Positions 23,552-35,994 are shown, numbered from the stretch's first letter. The stretch is 64,000 nt of DNA from Sarcocystis neurona (GCA_000727475.1 KL647289.1:4468019-4532018), one strand, 5' to 3'. Numbers and translations are program-made. The notes: generated by a model not told the origin, from the letters alone.

Positions 23552-24388
23552 AGAAGGCGCCTGTAGGCACAATTTGCACGTTACAAGTAGCACGTAAATT
23601 CCTGTGGAATGGCTCGGTTACTGTTACTATTTGACGTGGTCACAATCAACATCTTGATTCCATGCAAAACACTGCCATAATGGAATGCAGGACTTGGGAT
23701 GGAGAACGGTCCATTAGAGTATCCGGAAAATGCAGGTGGATAGGCGTCCTTTCCCTCTGCCAGCTTCCGGCGCACAAGTGTCTTACACAGTGACATCGGC
23801 TGCGGACTTCCGCCACTCTAGGGGGGAGTAAAGGAAAAAGAGGTTACAAACAACTGGCGTACACAGCAGAAGCGGTCAACATTCACCGAAGAAGACGAAA
23901 AAAGCAGAAGGGCGTACTTCTGTGTCTCGCTCTTCGTCCCGCTCGTCGTAACCGTACACGCACAATATATGACATCATTATTTTTGCGACTTTACATCTC
24001 AATATATGTATATATATAAATACATATACAGATATCAGTAGCGGCGTTTCGACGCAAGTGTCGCCCCGGTGGAGCAAGCATATAACCACAAATACGAATG
24101 TTATGCGTCGTCCCTCACGGCGGGTTTTTTATCTAACAAAGCATCGCGATACAATAAGCGCAAGGCTACAATACCTGCAAATCACTACCCACACATTTAG
24201 GTCTGTCGTCTCTTCCTGTGTCTTCAGCTTACATGCAAAGATATTACTGTCACACTTGCGCAGACGCACGCATACACAAGTCTACTTTCCCATCTTGTAG
24301 AGATTTGAATGCACATTCTCCGTCGGAGGCTCACGCACACTAAAACGTCTGCAAAAGGAATTTACGCATCCATCCGTGTACCATCAAG

Positions 24389-24925
24389 ATGTATGTGTTC
24401 ATCGGGCTAGTACTTGGGGTGGCTGTGTTGGAGAGGTGGAACCTGTTCGCGCACTACAGCTAGCCTCTTTCCAGCACGTGGACCCTCTTCATAAGGACAG
24501 CACCTGCTGTTTTTGACAGTCACGCTTTTACGTCCGCGAGCAGCTACGATGCGTGTCACTCTTACAGACGGTACGCTTTATACCCAGAGGCAGCTCATCG
24601 CCTGTGGAGCTTACCCAAGGATGTAGTTGTTCACTCTACACCGAATTATGCTTCCGAAGACCAGCCACAGGTGCTCGCCCCGTTGTGCGCTCTTTCGGTG
24701 TACGGACAGGCAGCATTTCGTACGTGCTGGATGTGGAACTCCTGTCACTTTGCAAAAATCGGAAATAGCAGTTCGACCCGGAAAAATAAAACCAGTCAAA
24801 GTGCGCTTCCACCTTTACTAGAGTACTCTTACAACGTCAGTAGTGTCTTTTTCGGAGCACAATTCTGGTGGGACCTCGTCACTTCTAGTGACGAATACCT
24901 AGGACGGGAAAACCTTGGAACGTAA
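24389..24925 (+). CDS. candidate small secreted protein, C-terminus unresolved
   Basis: Exon 1, 24389-24435, starts MYVFIGLVLGVAVLE (short hydrophobic signal) and ends in phase 2 at GTGGAA. Exon 2 begins at 24475 after TCTTTCCAG. It stays open through a protein-like segment (SYDACHSYRRYALYPEAAHR, then LWSLPKDVVVHSTPNYASED) and could run to the stop at 24925, giving 165 residues. At least two other endings are possible: a splice at 24571 (AGACG|GTACGC) to an exon from 24671 that reads CSPRCALFRCTDRQ and stops at 24821, or a splice to the segment near 25090-25307 encoding GTPYVLVSICIFSSLY. Only the first two exons are supported well enough to state. Confidence 0.4.
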
Positions 24926-25452
24926 TTTGTTGCATTAGCTGTCGGCTCGTTACATGAGCTGCTGAGGCAAGGTTACTTTAGAGTTACTGCTGTGGTTGTG
25001 AAGAGGTCAGCTTCAGCTGTAGGACAACGTCGAACAGAGCACCATTTGACATTCAACTACTGTACTTCGTTTAACACGACTGCAGGCATAGTGTGCATAT
25101 ACAGTTGTGCGTTACAGTGCAACTGCTACTGGTGGAGCGGAGTCAGGTACTCCCTATGTGCTTGTCTCAATTTGCATTTTCAGTTCTTTGTATGCCAATG
25201 CTTCCGTCTGCTTCAACTACAACTCATTCCTCTACCATGGTGTGCGCCATGGTGAAAAATGCTCACGAGCGCCTAGCTCCACCGTAATGCCAAGTAGCAA
25301 AAAGTAGGTCTACACATACAAGTGTATACACCAGGCATATATATATATAGTGCAGAAGGCCTCAACACAGAAACACGCAGAAATAGGTACACGAGGCGTA
25401 CAAACATATACGTGTATATGCACATATTTTACGCTGGTAGCTTCGTCTCACA

Positions 25453-25707
25453 ATGACGCAGTGGCTGTTTGGTACCTTGCAGCCGCAGTTATATAACTAT
25501 GCAGCTACACTTAGTAGGCGCGAGCACCTTCACTCCAGCATCGCACACACGTTTATGAGCGCCTCCTACGCATGTGCCGTACTGGAACTCGTAGCAGTAG
25601 CGTTCGAAATGTGCACCGCAAGGGACGAATTGAAACGGAAGCAGGTAGGTGCGTCAGGCAGCTCTGTTCCCCCCATACAGGCCTCCAGCTCAAAATTCTC
25701 AAGTTAG
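25453..25707 (+). CDS. small hypothetical protein, 72-84 residues
   Basis: An ATG-initiated frame reading MTQWLFGTLQPQLYNYAATL and then a segment with SYACAVLELVAVAFEMC and a basic RDELKRKQ. At 25645 there is a good donor (CAG|GTAGGT) and an acceptor after CCCCCATACAG at 25680, a 36-nt interval that keeps the frame, so the product is 84 residues unspliced or 72 spliced. One central hydrophobic segment. Not recognised; a small membrane or mitochondrial protein is conceivable, but nothing visible shows it. Confidence 0.35.
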   Translation: MTQWLFGTLQPQLYNYAATLSRREHLHSSIAHTFMSASYACAVLELVAVAFEMCTARDELKRKQVGASGSSVPPIQASSSKFSS

Positions 25708-27287
25708 GGCCCGACGCGAAATGTCAGGTGGCCATTCCACGTAGTATGAAAAATTCTTATCTATATGTATACGGGCGTAATTGCCTGTGGATGAGTGTAG
25801 ACGCTCTTTTACACGCTGCAGTTGACTGGTCAAAAAACGTATGTACGACTGTGTCCGTGTGTCGTGTGTACCTATTTATACACATGTGTGTCTACGCTTG
25901 TGTAGGTCCGTGTGTATGTATGTTGCTGTCTCTCCGTAAAGACAAAGCAGTTTAACTGATGTAAGATCATGCAAACTTTCGCGCAGAATCAGAGCAGTGT
26001 AAGCACGACGGCACGATGGCATTCTTGTAGACAAGTAGAACCAAGGAAGGGGAGAACCTCAAACAGGCCTTTCCGTGAACGGCTACCTAACGTGACGGCT
26101 GTATAACGCAGCAGCTGAGACTGTTGAAATCTCCTCTGGTGATACGCGGAATCCTATAACTTTCTTATTGGTGAGCAAACTTTCACAAAACTCATGGCAG
26201 GGACGAGGAAGACGATATGCGGCATACTGAGACAAAAACGACAACCGTTTTCACGAGTGAGTAATGTACCTGCAGCGATTACGATAGCGCTGGCAGAGTG
26301 TTAGCTGACTTTGTCACGCGTGCGTACACGTGTGGAAAAGAGACAAATACAACAACAGAACAATGTCGTGGTACCAAAATAGCCTGCCAAATTGCAAAGT
26401 ATAACAAAAAAAAGTATACAAAGTGAATGTACGATCAGGAGGCCGCCTACAGACAGTTACGCGACGCACCACAAATGAGAATAGATGAATTTGAAGAGCA
26501 TACACTACGAAGTGTTGAGGGGACCAGGGAAAGAGTTTTTGCTCATTAGATTCCGTTTGCGCCACTTATCACACTGCCATTAGCTGAAACCTCAACAGCA
26601 TGCGGAGAAAAACTTTCTTTCTCCGGGGAAGCGGCTTCACAAACAGGTATCCAACCGACTACGTAAACGGGCCTGCTGCTTGTCTCCTGCAGACGCCACA
26701 CACACAAGTTTGTCTTTCCTGCATGCGTGAGCACCTTAGATTTAGTTCAGGTCCTGAGACATGGACTCGACCACTCAGCAGCGTAACAGATGTAATAGAT
26801 TGTTTGTTTAGTGGGCATCGCCTCCAGCCGTTACTCTGACGTTTGAGTCCAACGATGCGGACGATAGAGTTGACAGAGTGCTTCGTCCTGAAATAAGTCA
26901 TACAGGTGGCTCCTCCATTTAATAAGCTCTCTCCTTTAAAAGCAACTAGTGTTCAAGAATTCCGTCCATTAGCTCGGCGTCAGAAGTCCTGGCACTCATC
27001 TGTTTACCAGTTTATACAACACAGTGCCTTCTCAGCGTGCGACACGCTGAGGTTGTTGCTAAAGGTTTATATTCGCCTTCTGTAAGCGAAGGTTCACCGA
27101 CATCGAAGTTTTGCTAAGCTACCTACATGACGTGTGACGTGTATTATACCTTCGATTTTTGCTGCTACATACAGTAACACAGGAAACGTGCTATCTTGTG
27201 CAGAACGAACAGGAACAGCCTTTTTCAAGATGTACTGCAAGACACGTGCTGCGCTAATGGGACGTCTTCGTCCTCGTTTATGCGTCA
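25708..27287. other. region without a confident gene
   Basis: Between the last small plus-strand gene and the stop codon of the ApiAP2 gene. The frames at 26314-26565 (minus), 26600-26839 (plus) and 26659-26901 (minus) have no motif and no convincing splice partners. It probably holds the ApiAP2 3' UTR. No repeats longer than a few units. Confidence 0.4.
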
Positions 27288-30200
27288 CTAGAGTTCAACT
27301 TTCAGCTTCTTAGATTTGGCATTTATATGCCCGCGTACACCGCCTCGGAGGCCCCTGCCGCCTCCAGAGACATCGCCTGATCGCGCTCTGCGATACCACT
27401 CCTCCGCCAGTTGTTGGGCGCGTTCCTTTCCAAACTTCTTCGCCTGAAAGACCTTGTACCTAGCGAGACGATCTTCAACCCAGAACACTCTGCAGCAATG
27501 GTAAAGGTCGACACGCAGGCGTCGTACAAGATTCACAAGAAGGCTTCTTATCTCTTATACCATCTCGTGAGCACGCAGTTCCATGTCTGCAGGTGTGAAG
27601 CGCAGTTATACGTGAAGGTGGATGTTCCACTGGTCCCACGCAATCTCTGCTATTCGCGAAAAACTGCGGCAAGTACGACATCCTATAGGAGGCTTTCTTC
27701 GTAGCTAGCAGCTTTCTTCTGGACATTGGGCGAACTGCGTTCAAAATTCGAACGATTGCAGTGTTCTGGACAAAGTGTCCGCTGCTTCAACTGTAGCTCT
27801 TATTGACGCTGACGCTGTCTCCCACCAGGCTAAGACGTCGGTAATAATGCAAAAAAGCGTTTCCTCTTCTCACTTTGTGCCGCCTTCTGTGAACCATTCT
27901 TCAGGTCTACAGTGGTTGCCTCTCACCTCCACTCGCGAGAAGAAACGTCATACTGGAGAACCGGCTCGTTTCCCTTCTCACTTTCACCCGGTTCACCGGA
28001 GCAAGCGAGCATTTCTTGTGGTAAAGGGAGGGGTTTCCTGAATCCCTTTCGAGTTCGGACGGGCACTGCCGTCGGCCCTGCATCTCCCAGGTCAAACGCC
28101 GTACATTGGGCACCGTCCCATTGTTCCTCGTATTCGTTCAGTTCTTCCTCTGCTGGCTGGTAGCCAGCATTCGTACCCACGTTTGCTGCTAGATGCAGCT
28201 TTTCGGCAGCAGCCCCAACCGTTTCACAAGGCTCTACATATTTCGTGACAACTTCTTTGTGTACACCTGTACCAGCGTAAGAGTTGCCGGTGCACGCGGA
28301 GGGATCGGTTAAATCGCTTTCAGAATATTCTGACTGTCCGCAGGGCAATGCGTTATCCTGGTTGTCGTGGCCAGCGTTCTGCTGCTGACGGGGCTGCAGA
28401 CTTTCGCAATTAGTTAACCACCATTGCTGGTAAGTGTGGGCCAGGTCTTTCGACATCAACGAGGCTGCAAGCTGCTGCTGCAGTAAGTTACCACTGTACT
28501 GAGTACACTGGGGCACGTCGCCTTCGCTGCCTGCCAGTACATATTTGAGTGTCTCCAGCTTGTTTTCCTGCGAAATATGTTCTAAACCCTCCACCGGTGG
28601 CACAACGCAGTGGGCCGCCTGCGGACCTGATCCCGTGAGGGACGCAGGAGGAGTTTGTAGTACAGCTGGCGAGACCTCTACTTGATACACTTTTTCCGTG
28701 CAGTTGTCTGCTGCGACTAGCCCGGCTGTTGTTTTGTCGGCTACTGCTGAGCTAGTTTGTCCAGAAATGACTTTGTCTCCCGACTCTTGATCTGCTAGCA
28801 GCATATCGTTGCAACTTTCAGCTGGAGGAGCATTCGGTATCCAGTCCGCCGTCGAAAGCGACAGAGGTCTGGTTGTGGGAACAACTACTCTAGTTCTAAT
28901 AGCGGCCTGTGCAGGAGCAGAGAGCGCAGGTATACCGCACTGTTGAACTCCTGTAATGTGGCATGCAGTCGAGTCCGCAGGGTTTGTGAAGGAGAGAGGA
29001 GAAGCTGCTTGCCTTGCAGTTGATTCGGATACATTCGTTTCTGCCTCCTTCCCTGAAAAAAACTCAACCAACCGGATCGCCGTAGCAGGCGTAGAAACAA
29101 CGCAACCATTAATGGGAGAGGGTGTATCCCGGGACCCATCAGTGCTGGCCGCACTAAAAAAATCCTGCTGCTGTGTACTGCTGACTCCGAGAGCGACTGC
29201 CGCATTGCCATTTCCCGTCGTGGCGTCTCCTTCTGAGGAAAGTGGTGAAAACGCCAACGGACTTTGAGAAGAGTGTCCTGCTGTAGTAGGTGTCGGGACC
29301 GACTCAGAAGCAGTTCGGGAGCCGCAGCTACGTGCGGCTGCGACTCCGTATTGCGGAAACTGAAGGGCGCTGTGCTCCGAATGGGGAGAGTCCGCGAAGT
29401 TTGCAGTGGGAAGCGCTGAAAACTTCAGCCGGTCCAGCTTGTTCTTCATTTGTGGCCTTGTTTCAAGCTCTGTGGGAGCCATCGACAGCCCCCCAGGTCT
29501 AGCAGTCGGGCACAACAGCACTTGCTGTGAGGGCGAATACTTTTCGTTCTTTCTACTAGACATGCTCGCGGTGATTGTAGCACTGCTGTCGACGCTGGTG
29601 TTAGTGCAGGATGTGTTGCTATTGTCGCACACACTGATGGTCTTGCGTGGACTGAGTAGATTGCGTGTGCCCGTGGTGCTCGTTGTCGTGCTTTTGTCGA
29701 ATTCGACGCTGCTTCCATCAAAAATATTTCGAGTGCGACGGCTGGAGGGAATAGTTTCGTTTTCTCCGTCAACCTGCCCTCGGAAGCAGGACGCACTGGG
29801 AGGTGGAAGAGAGAAACAGCTCGGTTCGAGTGACGACGGTCGGGCGTCAGATGAACATTGTGCTGAAGTGCCTCGTCTTGGTGTTGTGCCTGTGGTTGTT
29901 GCCGCCGCTGTTGCCGGACTACCTTGTGGAGGGGTCAGAGGGGAAGTAGCGGACGACCCACTGCCACAAACTGAGGGGGCAGTCGATACGTCGGTAGAGA
30001 CGCTCCCGTGGCCTTCTTTCGCTTGTTCTTCACCGGTGTCTTGGACGCCAACGGGTTCGTCTGCCTGAACGGCCTTAGCAGAAGCAGTGGCTTCTGTCTT
30101 CTGCGTCCAGCATGATTCTGCAACCGAGTGGCACGCAGTGGGACAGGAACAGTTTACCGTCGAGTCTGGTGCCAGTGCATACGTTTTGCCTGAAGATGCC

Positions 30201-33200
30201 ATATGCCACGTCCTAGAGAGGTCCTCGGTGTGGATCTTGATCGGGAGCGTAGACGGTGCCACGGGGATATCCGTGTGCGAAGCGTTTGGACTCTGACGTG
30301 TCGGATGATCCAAGCGGGGAGCTGAACACACTCTACTTGTGTCTGGACGTGGTGGAGTTGGTCTCAAAAGGTCTGTAATAGGCGTGTACATCCGGGAGCC
30401 CTCCAGAGCGATCCCGGATTCTGTAGAGCCTCCAGAGTCCAGGCCTACAGGCAGGGAGGCCCTGCTTGAAGACGCAGTTTTTTCACAGGTGGTTTCTGCG
30501 GCAAAGGAAGAGGATTGGCCTGGAGTGGTAGCACGTGACCCAAGCTTCACCTGTTGGTGACATGGCTGTACCACAGCCTCTTGCGATACACTTCCAGACG
30601 AATCTGTTGTGCCTAATGAGGCAGGCGGCGTACGCTCTTCGCGCGCAGAGAGAGGTTGTGCATCAAATGCACTGCTGGAAGGCAAAGCAACTGCTGCTGC
30701 ACTGGAAGAACGTCTGAGAGGGACATTGTCGTCTGCTGGACTCAATGCTGTCAAAGGCACCGTCATTTTGGGGATATCACTGCCGCCGACAACAGATGGA
30801 GGAAAGGGATTCAGACCGTTCCTACTTAGATCGGAAAGGAGCGGCGAGACTGCTTTGGACAGTAAAAGAGTTCCTACAAATGCCTCCGTGGACTCAGAGA
30901 CTAAAGATGCACGTGATTGAGACCTCCGCAAACTTTTTCCGGGATTCGGTGGACGAGTGGGTGTTGCGAGATGAACATTGCTCTCCGAAAAAGCTGTTGG
31001 TGAAACAGGGTGGTCGCGAGGGCCTGAGCAATAGACAGCGCCCGGGAGAGATGTAGAACTGGGGCGGCCATCTGACGCAGGAATAGCGGTGTCACGCCAG
31101 TGAAAATCCAAGCCGCTGTGAACCTGTAGAAATTCCAGAAAAATAGGTATAACCGAAGCTCAAGGGTTTGTTGAAGATGCATGCAAGAAGAGAGACAAGG
31201 TAAGGCCACGAGGAAGAATTCCGCGGAGCGATGCATGGGAGAACGCAGTTCTCTTCAGGTAGAAATGTCAAAAGTCTAGAGTAGAAGGGAGGGAAAACTC
31301 TCAGCGGCGTGTACGACGCACAGGGCAAGGTAACGTTCTCAATGTTTCGAAGATCGCTCTGTTCAGGTACATTACGCCCGACAAAAAGAACGCTTGTATT
31401 AATGTTCTCCGATTGTCCTCGGCAAGCGTGAATGCCATGCTCCAATGCACGCAGCTAACACGGGGAAGGCCGACGGAGTCGCAAAACGCTACGTAAAGAG
31501 ACTGCGCTTTGCGAGCCCAGCATCAACCGGGTCCAACACAATATATGGGATTAAGCTGTAGGCGGGCAGAGGACAAGACAGCATGAATTGTCATTCTATA
31601 AACGTGAACTGTGGGCGGCGCAGAGTGAGTGGAAAAAACGCAGTGATCAAGTGCATACAGAGGACCCGAATTTCAGGATTACAATTGACATGCAGCGCGA
31701 GGGTCTTCCTGGCACTGCATCTCAAGCTTCTACGCTTTTTTACACCGAGCTGTGCTGCACGCAGCTTACACAGGCTGAACGTACAGTTCGGCAACTGGCG
31801 AATATTGCAGAGCGCATCGGAACTGAATGAGCTTATTTTACGTTTTTGTGCCAGAATACCTTCCTCTTACTCTGCACTTTTATCCTTTAGCGCTTTCACT
31901 TACTTCTAGCCCGCGTACCTCGCTTGTCAGCAGCAGCGTTGGCATGAAGGCAGGAGGGCCCTCTTCTTCTCGTAGGACATCTGCGAGACTTTGTAACTCA
32001 TGGTGAGGGTTGCATAGTCCGTCACCAGCAGCCTCCTCAAGGGTAATTCTGCAAAAAGGAGCCATCGAATCTCGGCCTCTGGCAACTGCAAGCCAATCAC
32101 TAGTGCTGCCACCTGTTCCGGATATAGTTCTATGGCCTCGGTTTACGCCTGGCGAGCGCGCTGGAGAAACGGTGAATCCACACAAACTCGCTAAGCCGCA
32201 GCCAGCGGCTACCTTGCTGCAACTGGTGCTGTCCGGAAACGTTGGAGACGGAAGTCTAACGAAAGCTGGTGAAGACACACAACGGAAACTGCGAAGGTAG
32301 CACGCTTCATCGGTTGGTGGCTCGCAGCCAACTTCCAGAGAGGCAGCAGAAGTATTCCCACTCCACATTCGAGGGGTGCACGCATCAGGATAAGAATATT
32401 TGCCTGTATCCCAGCACCACGTAGAAAGCGAAGCTCTTGCGCGACCTTGGCGCGGAAGGATCAGCTTGGTCGTATTCTCTTTCAGAGTTGAGCATTTTGC
32501 TGGACTGCTGCCGTTGCTGCTCGTACACCTCCCTTGTTGCGCCGAAAACAAGCATCCTCCGATTGCAGCTGAGGACCTCCGACTTGGACACATCGTTCCT
32601 CCGGATGCTTGGTGCTTCTCTGGTTGTGGAACAGCAGGTGTTCTTACCCGCGAAGAAGCCCAGCTGCTTCGGGGCACATCTGGAACAGCTTGCTGATCGG
32701 ACGCAACAAGCGGTACCTGGTTCCACTCGTGAAGATCAAGCGTAGGGGCCAGAGGGCTTCGAGCTTCGCAAGCAGGGCCTCCAGCAAAGGACATGCGTCG
32801 TACACTCTCAGTTGCCTGAGATAAGGAAACGTTCTTTTCTCTATGTTCGCGGCGGCTCTCATTGACAGCTGTGGTGGTGTTCTGCCTCACGCAGCTCGTT
32901 GCCTTTTCGGAGACGTCCTGTCTGACATTATTTCCTCTACTGAGGAGACTACAGCACTGTAGAGTTGTCGATGCTACATTCTCCTTTTCATCCGCGCTAA
33001 TGGGTGCAGCTCCGTCCGCGGTAGCGGTGGCCGGAGCAGTCCCCGAACTCAGGCACCTCTCTTCTTTGGGTTGAATTAATTTGTCTTTAAAAGGGCGCGG
33101 TGCCGCCCGAGGAGCACGTACCGCGACGGTGTACCCCGCAGAGGAAGCGCTGAGCGAGGAAGTGTTGCCTGTTGCCTCAGCGGGGAAGGCAGTTGCTGGT

Positions 33201-33592
33201 TGCCAGTCGCCGGCCTCTGTTCGCGAAGGACACACTAATGCTCCGCTCCTCTGCCGTTGCGTGAACAAGTAGTTGTCCGTGGTCGTCACCGATACACCAG
33301 ACAAAGCGGCTGCTGCATAAAGCGACGTTTGCGCGGCAGGTGCACCTAACTTTTCAGAACCAGAAACTTGTTGAGAACCATTTGCTGCAGCCGTGGCGAG
33401 AAGCGCTTCATAAAATGCTGCGGCTGGTGCTGAATACTGCGGCGGATTTCGCGATGTATCCTGCTGGTTCGTGCCGTTGAGAAAGAAAACACTTCTTTCT
33501 TCCTCCTGAGGTGCGCAAGTCGCCGTCCTGTCCTGGTGCGGAAGGACTCCATTCGTACTAGAGGACACGGAGACGCAGGCGCGGTAATTCAT
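27288..33592 (-). CDS. ApiAP2 transcription factor with C-terminal AP2 domain, three exons
   Basis: Apicomplexan sequence-specific DNA-binding regulator, expected in the nucleus. Exons (complement): 33592-31904, 31123-27927, 27489-27288; total 1,695 residues plus stop. Donors GAA|GTAAGT and GAG|GTGAGA, acceptors TTCTACAG and GCTGCAG; phases 0 and 2 fit. The AP2 domain is about residues 1617-1667 and is split by the last intron: LQYDVSSREW is on exon 2, and exon 3 adds VFWVEDRLARYKVFQAKKFG followed by KERAQQLAEEWYRRARSG. This gives the Trp-containing strands and the amphipathic helix of the family. The tail is Gly/Lys-rich. The other 1,600 residues are Ser/Thr/Ala/Gln-rich low complexity with no second AP2 copy that I can see. 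The ATG at 33592 (MNYRACVS) is the first in the frame; introns are 780 and 437 nt. Confidence 0.9.
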
Positions 33593-34540
33593 CTTTACAA
33601 CTTTCAGCAGGCTTCCCTCCGGTCAGCTTACAAGCATTGAATTCCCTCTATCTCACGAACTCCGACGCCGGTTACCTCGCTGATTGAGGGTTCACCCTTT
33701 GCACGAAGTGGCTTCGCGGGTGCAGGATTTGTTTGCCTACGAAATTTTACGGATTCATTTCCTGTGTAGTATCGCAAAGAAGACTGCCTTTCTACGCAAG
33801 CAAGCATTGTCAGTCTTGTGATTAGACACGCACTTCCTGCTGGCTTTCGAAGTCTTTTAATGATGATGCGGGGTGAGATTCTTTTCCCACTACACAGTGC
33901 CTCCTTCTAGAGGAAAATTAAGCTTCACCCGTCGCCTACCCATATTCAAGTCCTAGGAACAGAGAGCTTCCCTCGGAAAAGCACCGCACTCTTCTGGCCG
34001 GATCTTTGTTCCACAGGCCTACGATGTCAAGACAAAGACAAGCGCTTTACAAGCAGGCCACATTTCCACCGAGGAGACAAAGAGGCACTACCGCTGCAGC
34101 TCGCCCGCATTCTGTTTATTGATGGCGGGAGGTTCAGCTCGATCCTCTCCTAGATACGTGCGAACACACGTACGATTACAAACGGACATCTCAACCCCGC
34201 CGTCGTTGACGAGCGCGACCTCTCAGCTTAAATTTACCCTTGTTAAATCCGCGCTTCACAAGCAAGTAAGCCCTCAACGTATCTGGCACACTCTATGACG
34301 GCTGTCTAATTGCGCTAAGGCCTTGCGACGCAGAGTTGATTGGGAGGAACGGTAAGGCATTTTGCTGCCTACGTGCACGCAGGTCTTATGGAATAGATCA
34401 CCGTACACATTCAGTTCTACGTGAAGACGGAGGACGCGCTGCATAATACGTGGGCTCCTGTCTACCAGCTAGGCTGGGCTTACGGCTCCGTGCCTACAGG
34501 GAATCAAACATTTTTTCTAGGAGCGCTTTGATTTCGTGAG
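33593..34540. other. ApiAP2 upstream region
   Basis: About 950 bases between the ApiAP2 start codon (minus) and the first plus-strand exon candidate. No open frame above 60 codons with protein-like content and no array. It presumably contains the ApiAP2 promoter and 5' UTR; no core element can be named. Confidence 0.45.
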
Positions 34541-34896
34541 GTGGGCTCGGTGTGGCATTTGCGGAACAGTTTAACTTTCGAAGAAGAAACATACAATGAC
34601 GAAACAGAGATCGAAGAGCTAGATGCGACGGAAACGGCAGTTTGTCACCTTCAAAGCTCTTCCGCTGGAAATTGTTCCATCATCGTCTACGGGGTGTCCG
34701 TTGTTCGCGAGCAGCAATTGACATGTGCCCTCCCACCGTTAGCTTCGAGGCCCTCAGAGAGAACACTTTTCTCTCGATTGGTGGCATGTTTACTCAGTCA
34801 CAGCCATCGGCCTGCGTCCCCAATTACAAAGGTACAGACGAAGTTTGTGCAGCCTTCTTCCGTACGCACCCGGCTGCCAAAATCTTTCCCAAGTGA
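34541..34896 (+). CDS. partial small spliced gene, SAG-like pattern
   Basis: Two segments: 34541-34695 (acidic, EEETYNDETEIEELDATET then CHLQSSSAGNCSIIVYG) and 34743-34896 (FEALRENTFLSIGGMF, ACVPNYKGTDEVCAAFF, RTHPAAKIFPK, stop). A 47-nt intron with donor GTCCGT and acceptor CCGTTAG joins them in phase. If it is not an intron, the frame is broken between 34690 and 34740 and this is a pseudogene. The 5' end is missing: an in-frame stop lies just upstream of 34532 and no ATG is available. The order of Phe-x-x-Leu, then Cys, then Thr-Asp-x-Val-Cys and a Pro resembles SAG C-terminal halves. Inference only. Confidence 0.35.
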
Positions 34897-35249
34897 AGAC
34901 GATGGATGCCGAGGACCTGCACTCCGGGCAGCACCAACATCGCTGTACTTTTAAGGGCAGGCCAGTTCACTCTGTCTGCAGTAGCAGGGACCGCTTAACA
35001 ATTTGAAGACCAGTTGAACACTGCGGGTTGTTCCGGAACAAGCCTGCCAGGGACTGCTACCGAAGGCGTGGCAGGTACAGCCACCAGAGGATTGCGGAAG
35101 CTCTTGTCATTTACCTTCCTCGAAAAACGCCACCGGTACCTCGTGTGCTAAGGCGCCTCCAAGAATGTAAGTGGCTTCCTTGTACACAGGAGAGAAGCTG
35201 CACCCCAGCCTGTAACTGAGGGAAGGGTAAGAGCCAGCGTCATGTGCGG

Positions 35250-35500
35250 GTCCGAAATTGTGTCGGAGACATAGGAGAATCGTGATTCCTCCAGCAGCAC
35301 TCATGGAAAGATACAAACCAGCTGCGTGCCCTGGTCCGAAATTGTCTCAGAGACATAAAACATTGTAATTCTTCCGGCAGCGCTGACGGGATGATACAAG
35401 CCAGATTTGTCAACGGGTTCAAAACTGTTCCAGAGAGGTAGGAGAACTGTGTCTCCTCCAGCAGCACATACTTGGGGCTCCAGCGAGCAGTCCGTGACAT
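35250..35500. repeat. degenerate tandem repeat, about 84-bp period, three copies
   Basis: The start GTCCGAAATTG recurs at 35250 and 35334, and a diverged copy begins near 35417. Each unit then contains a GAGACATA/GAGAGGTA-like block and a TCCTCCAGCAGC/TTCTTCCGGCAGC block. A further, more diverged copy may precede 35250. On the minus strand the copies read as a repeated 28-residue peptide beginning AAGG/AAGR. Each unit contains an acceptor-like (CCAGCAG) and a donor-like (G|GT) site, so it could be a duplicated exon-intron cassette. Confidence 0.75.
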
Positions 35501-35994
35501 TTGGTAGCTGAGAAATGTTGTCTCCTTCTCTGCTCGCCCGGGTACTAGAAAAGAAGAGGCCTATACAGGTTGCCGACGTGTGTCGACTTGCAGATATCCA
35601 GCAGAAGAGGGATCTCGTCACGTGCAAAACTGCACCCGTGGTCACAAACAGAACACCGTGGTTTGCGGGTACTTCAAGAGAACTTGAAGAAGTACGTGAA
35701 ATCACTTATAGCTATTACCGACGTACACCCACCTGTTAGGGTGCACGTACCCTTAGATTCCTTTTCATACTGCCAGAGATATTTCCAACAGAAAAGCATC
35801 AAATGTTTGACTTTGCGGAAACTGTGGACTGTGGAGCTGTAGTCACGTCAACGGTCCTGTGCCACTATCGTGGAAGGACAAGGTCGCTGGTGAGATTAGG
35901 ATTTATCCAGGGCCATGTACAGGAACTTAGACAAAATTGTGCAGAGGCGGCTCAAAGGCGGATTCAGTCGGATGTGCACACAGTGGATACGTAG
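35465..35994 (+). CDS. partial small spliced Cys-containing protein
   Basis: Exons 35465-35503, 35594-35668 and 35777-35994, all GT-AG and in phase (1-1, 1-1, then to stop). Readable segments: HTWGSSEQSVTF; DIQQKRDLVTCKTAPVVTNR; IFPTEKHQMFDFAETVDCG, then TSTVLCHYRGRTRSL; a C-terminal helix-like stretch ending QSDVHTVDT. The 5' end is not found, and the first exon falls in the last copy of the 84-bp tandem repeat. An alternative donor at 35704 (GAA|GTACGT) would change the frame downstream. No secretion signal is visible in what remains. Same strand as, and composition similar to, the other candidates of this block. Confidence 0.42.
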
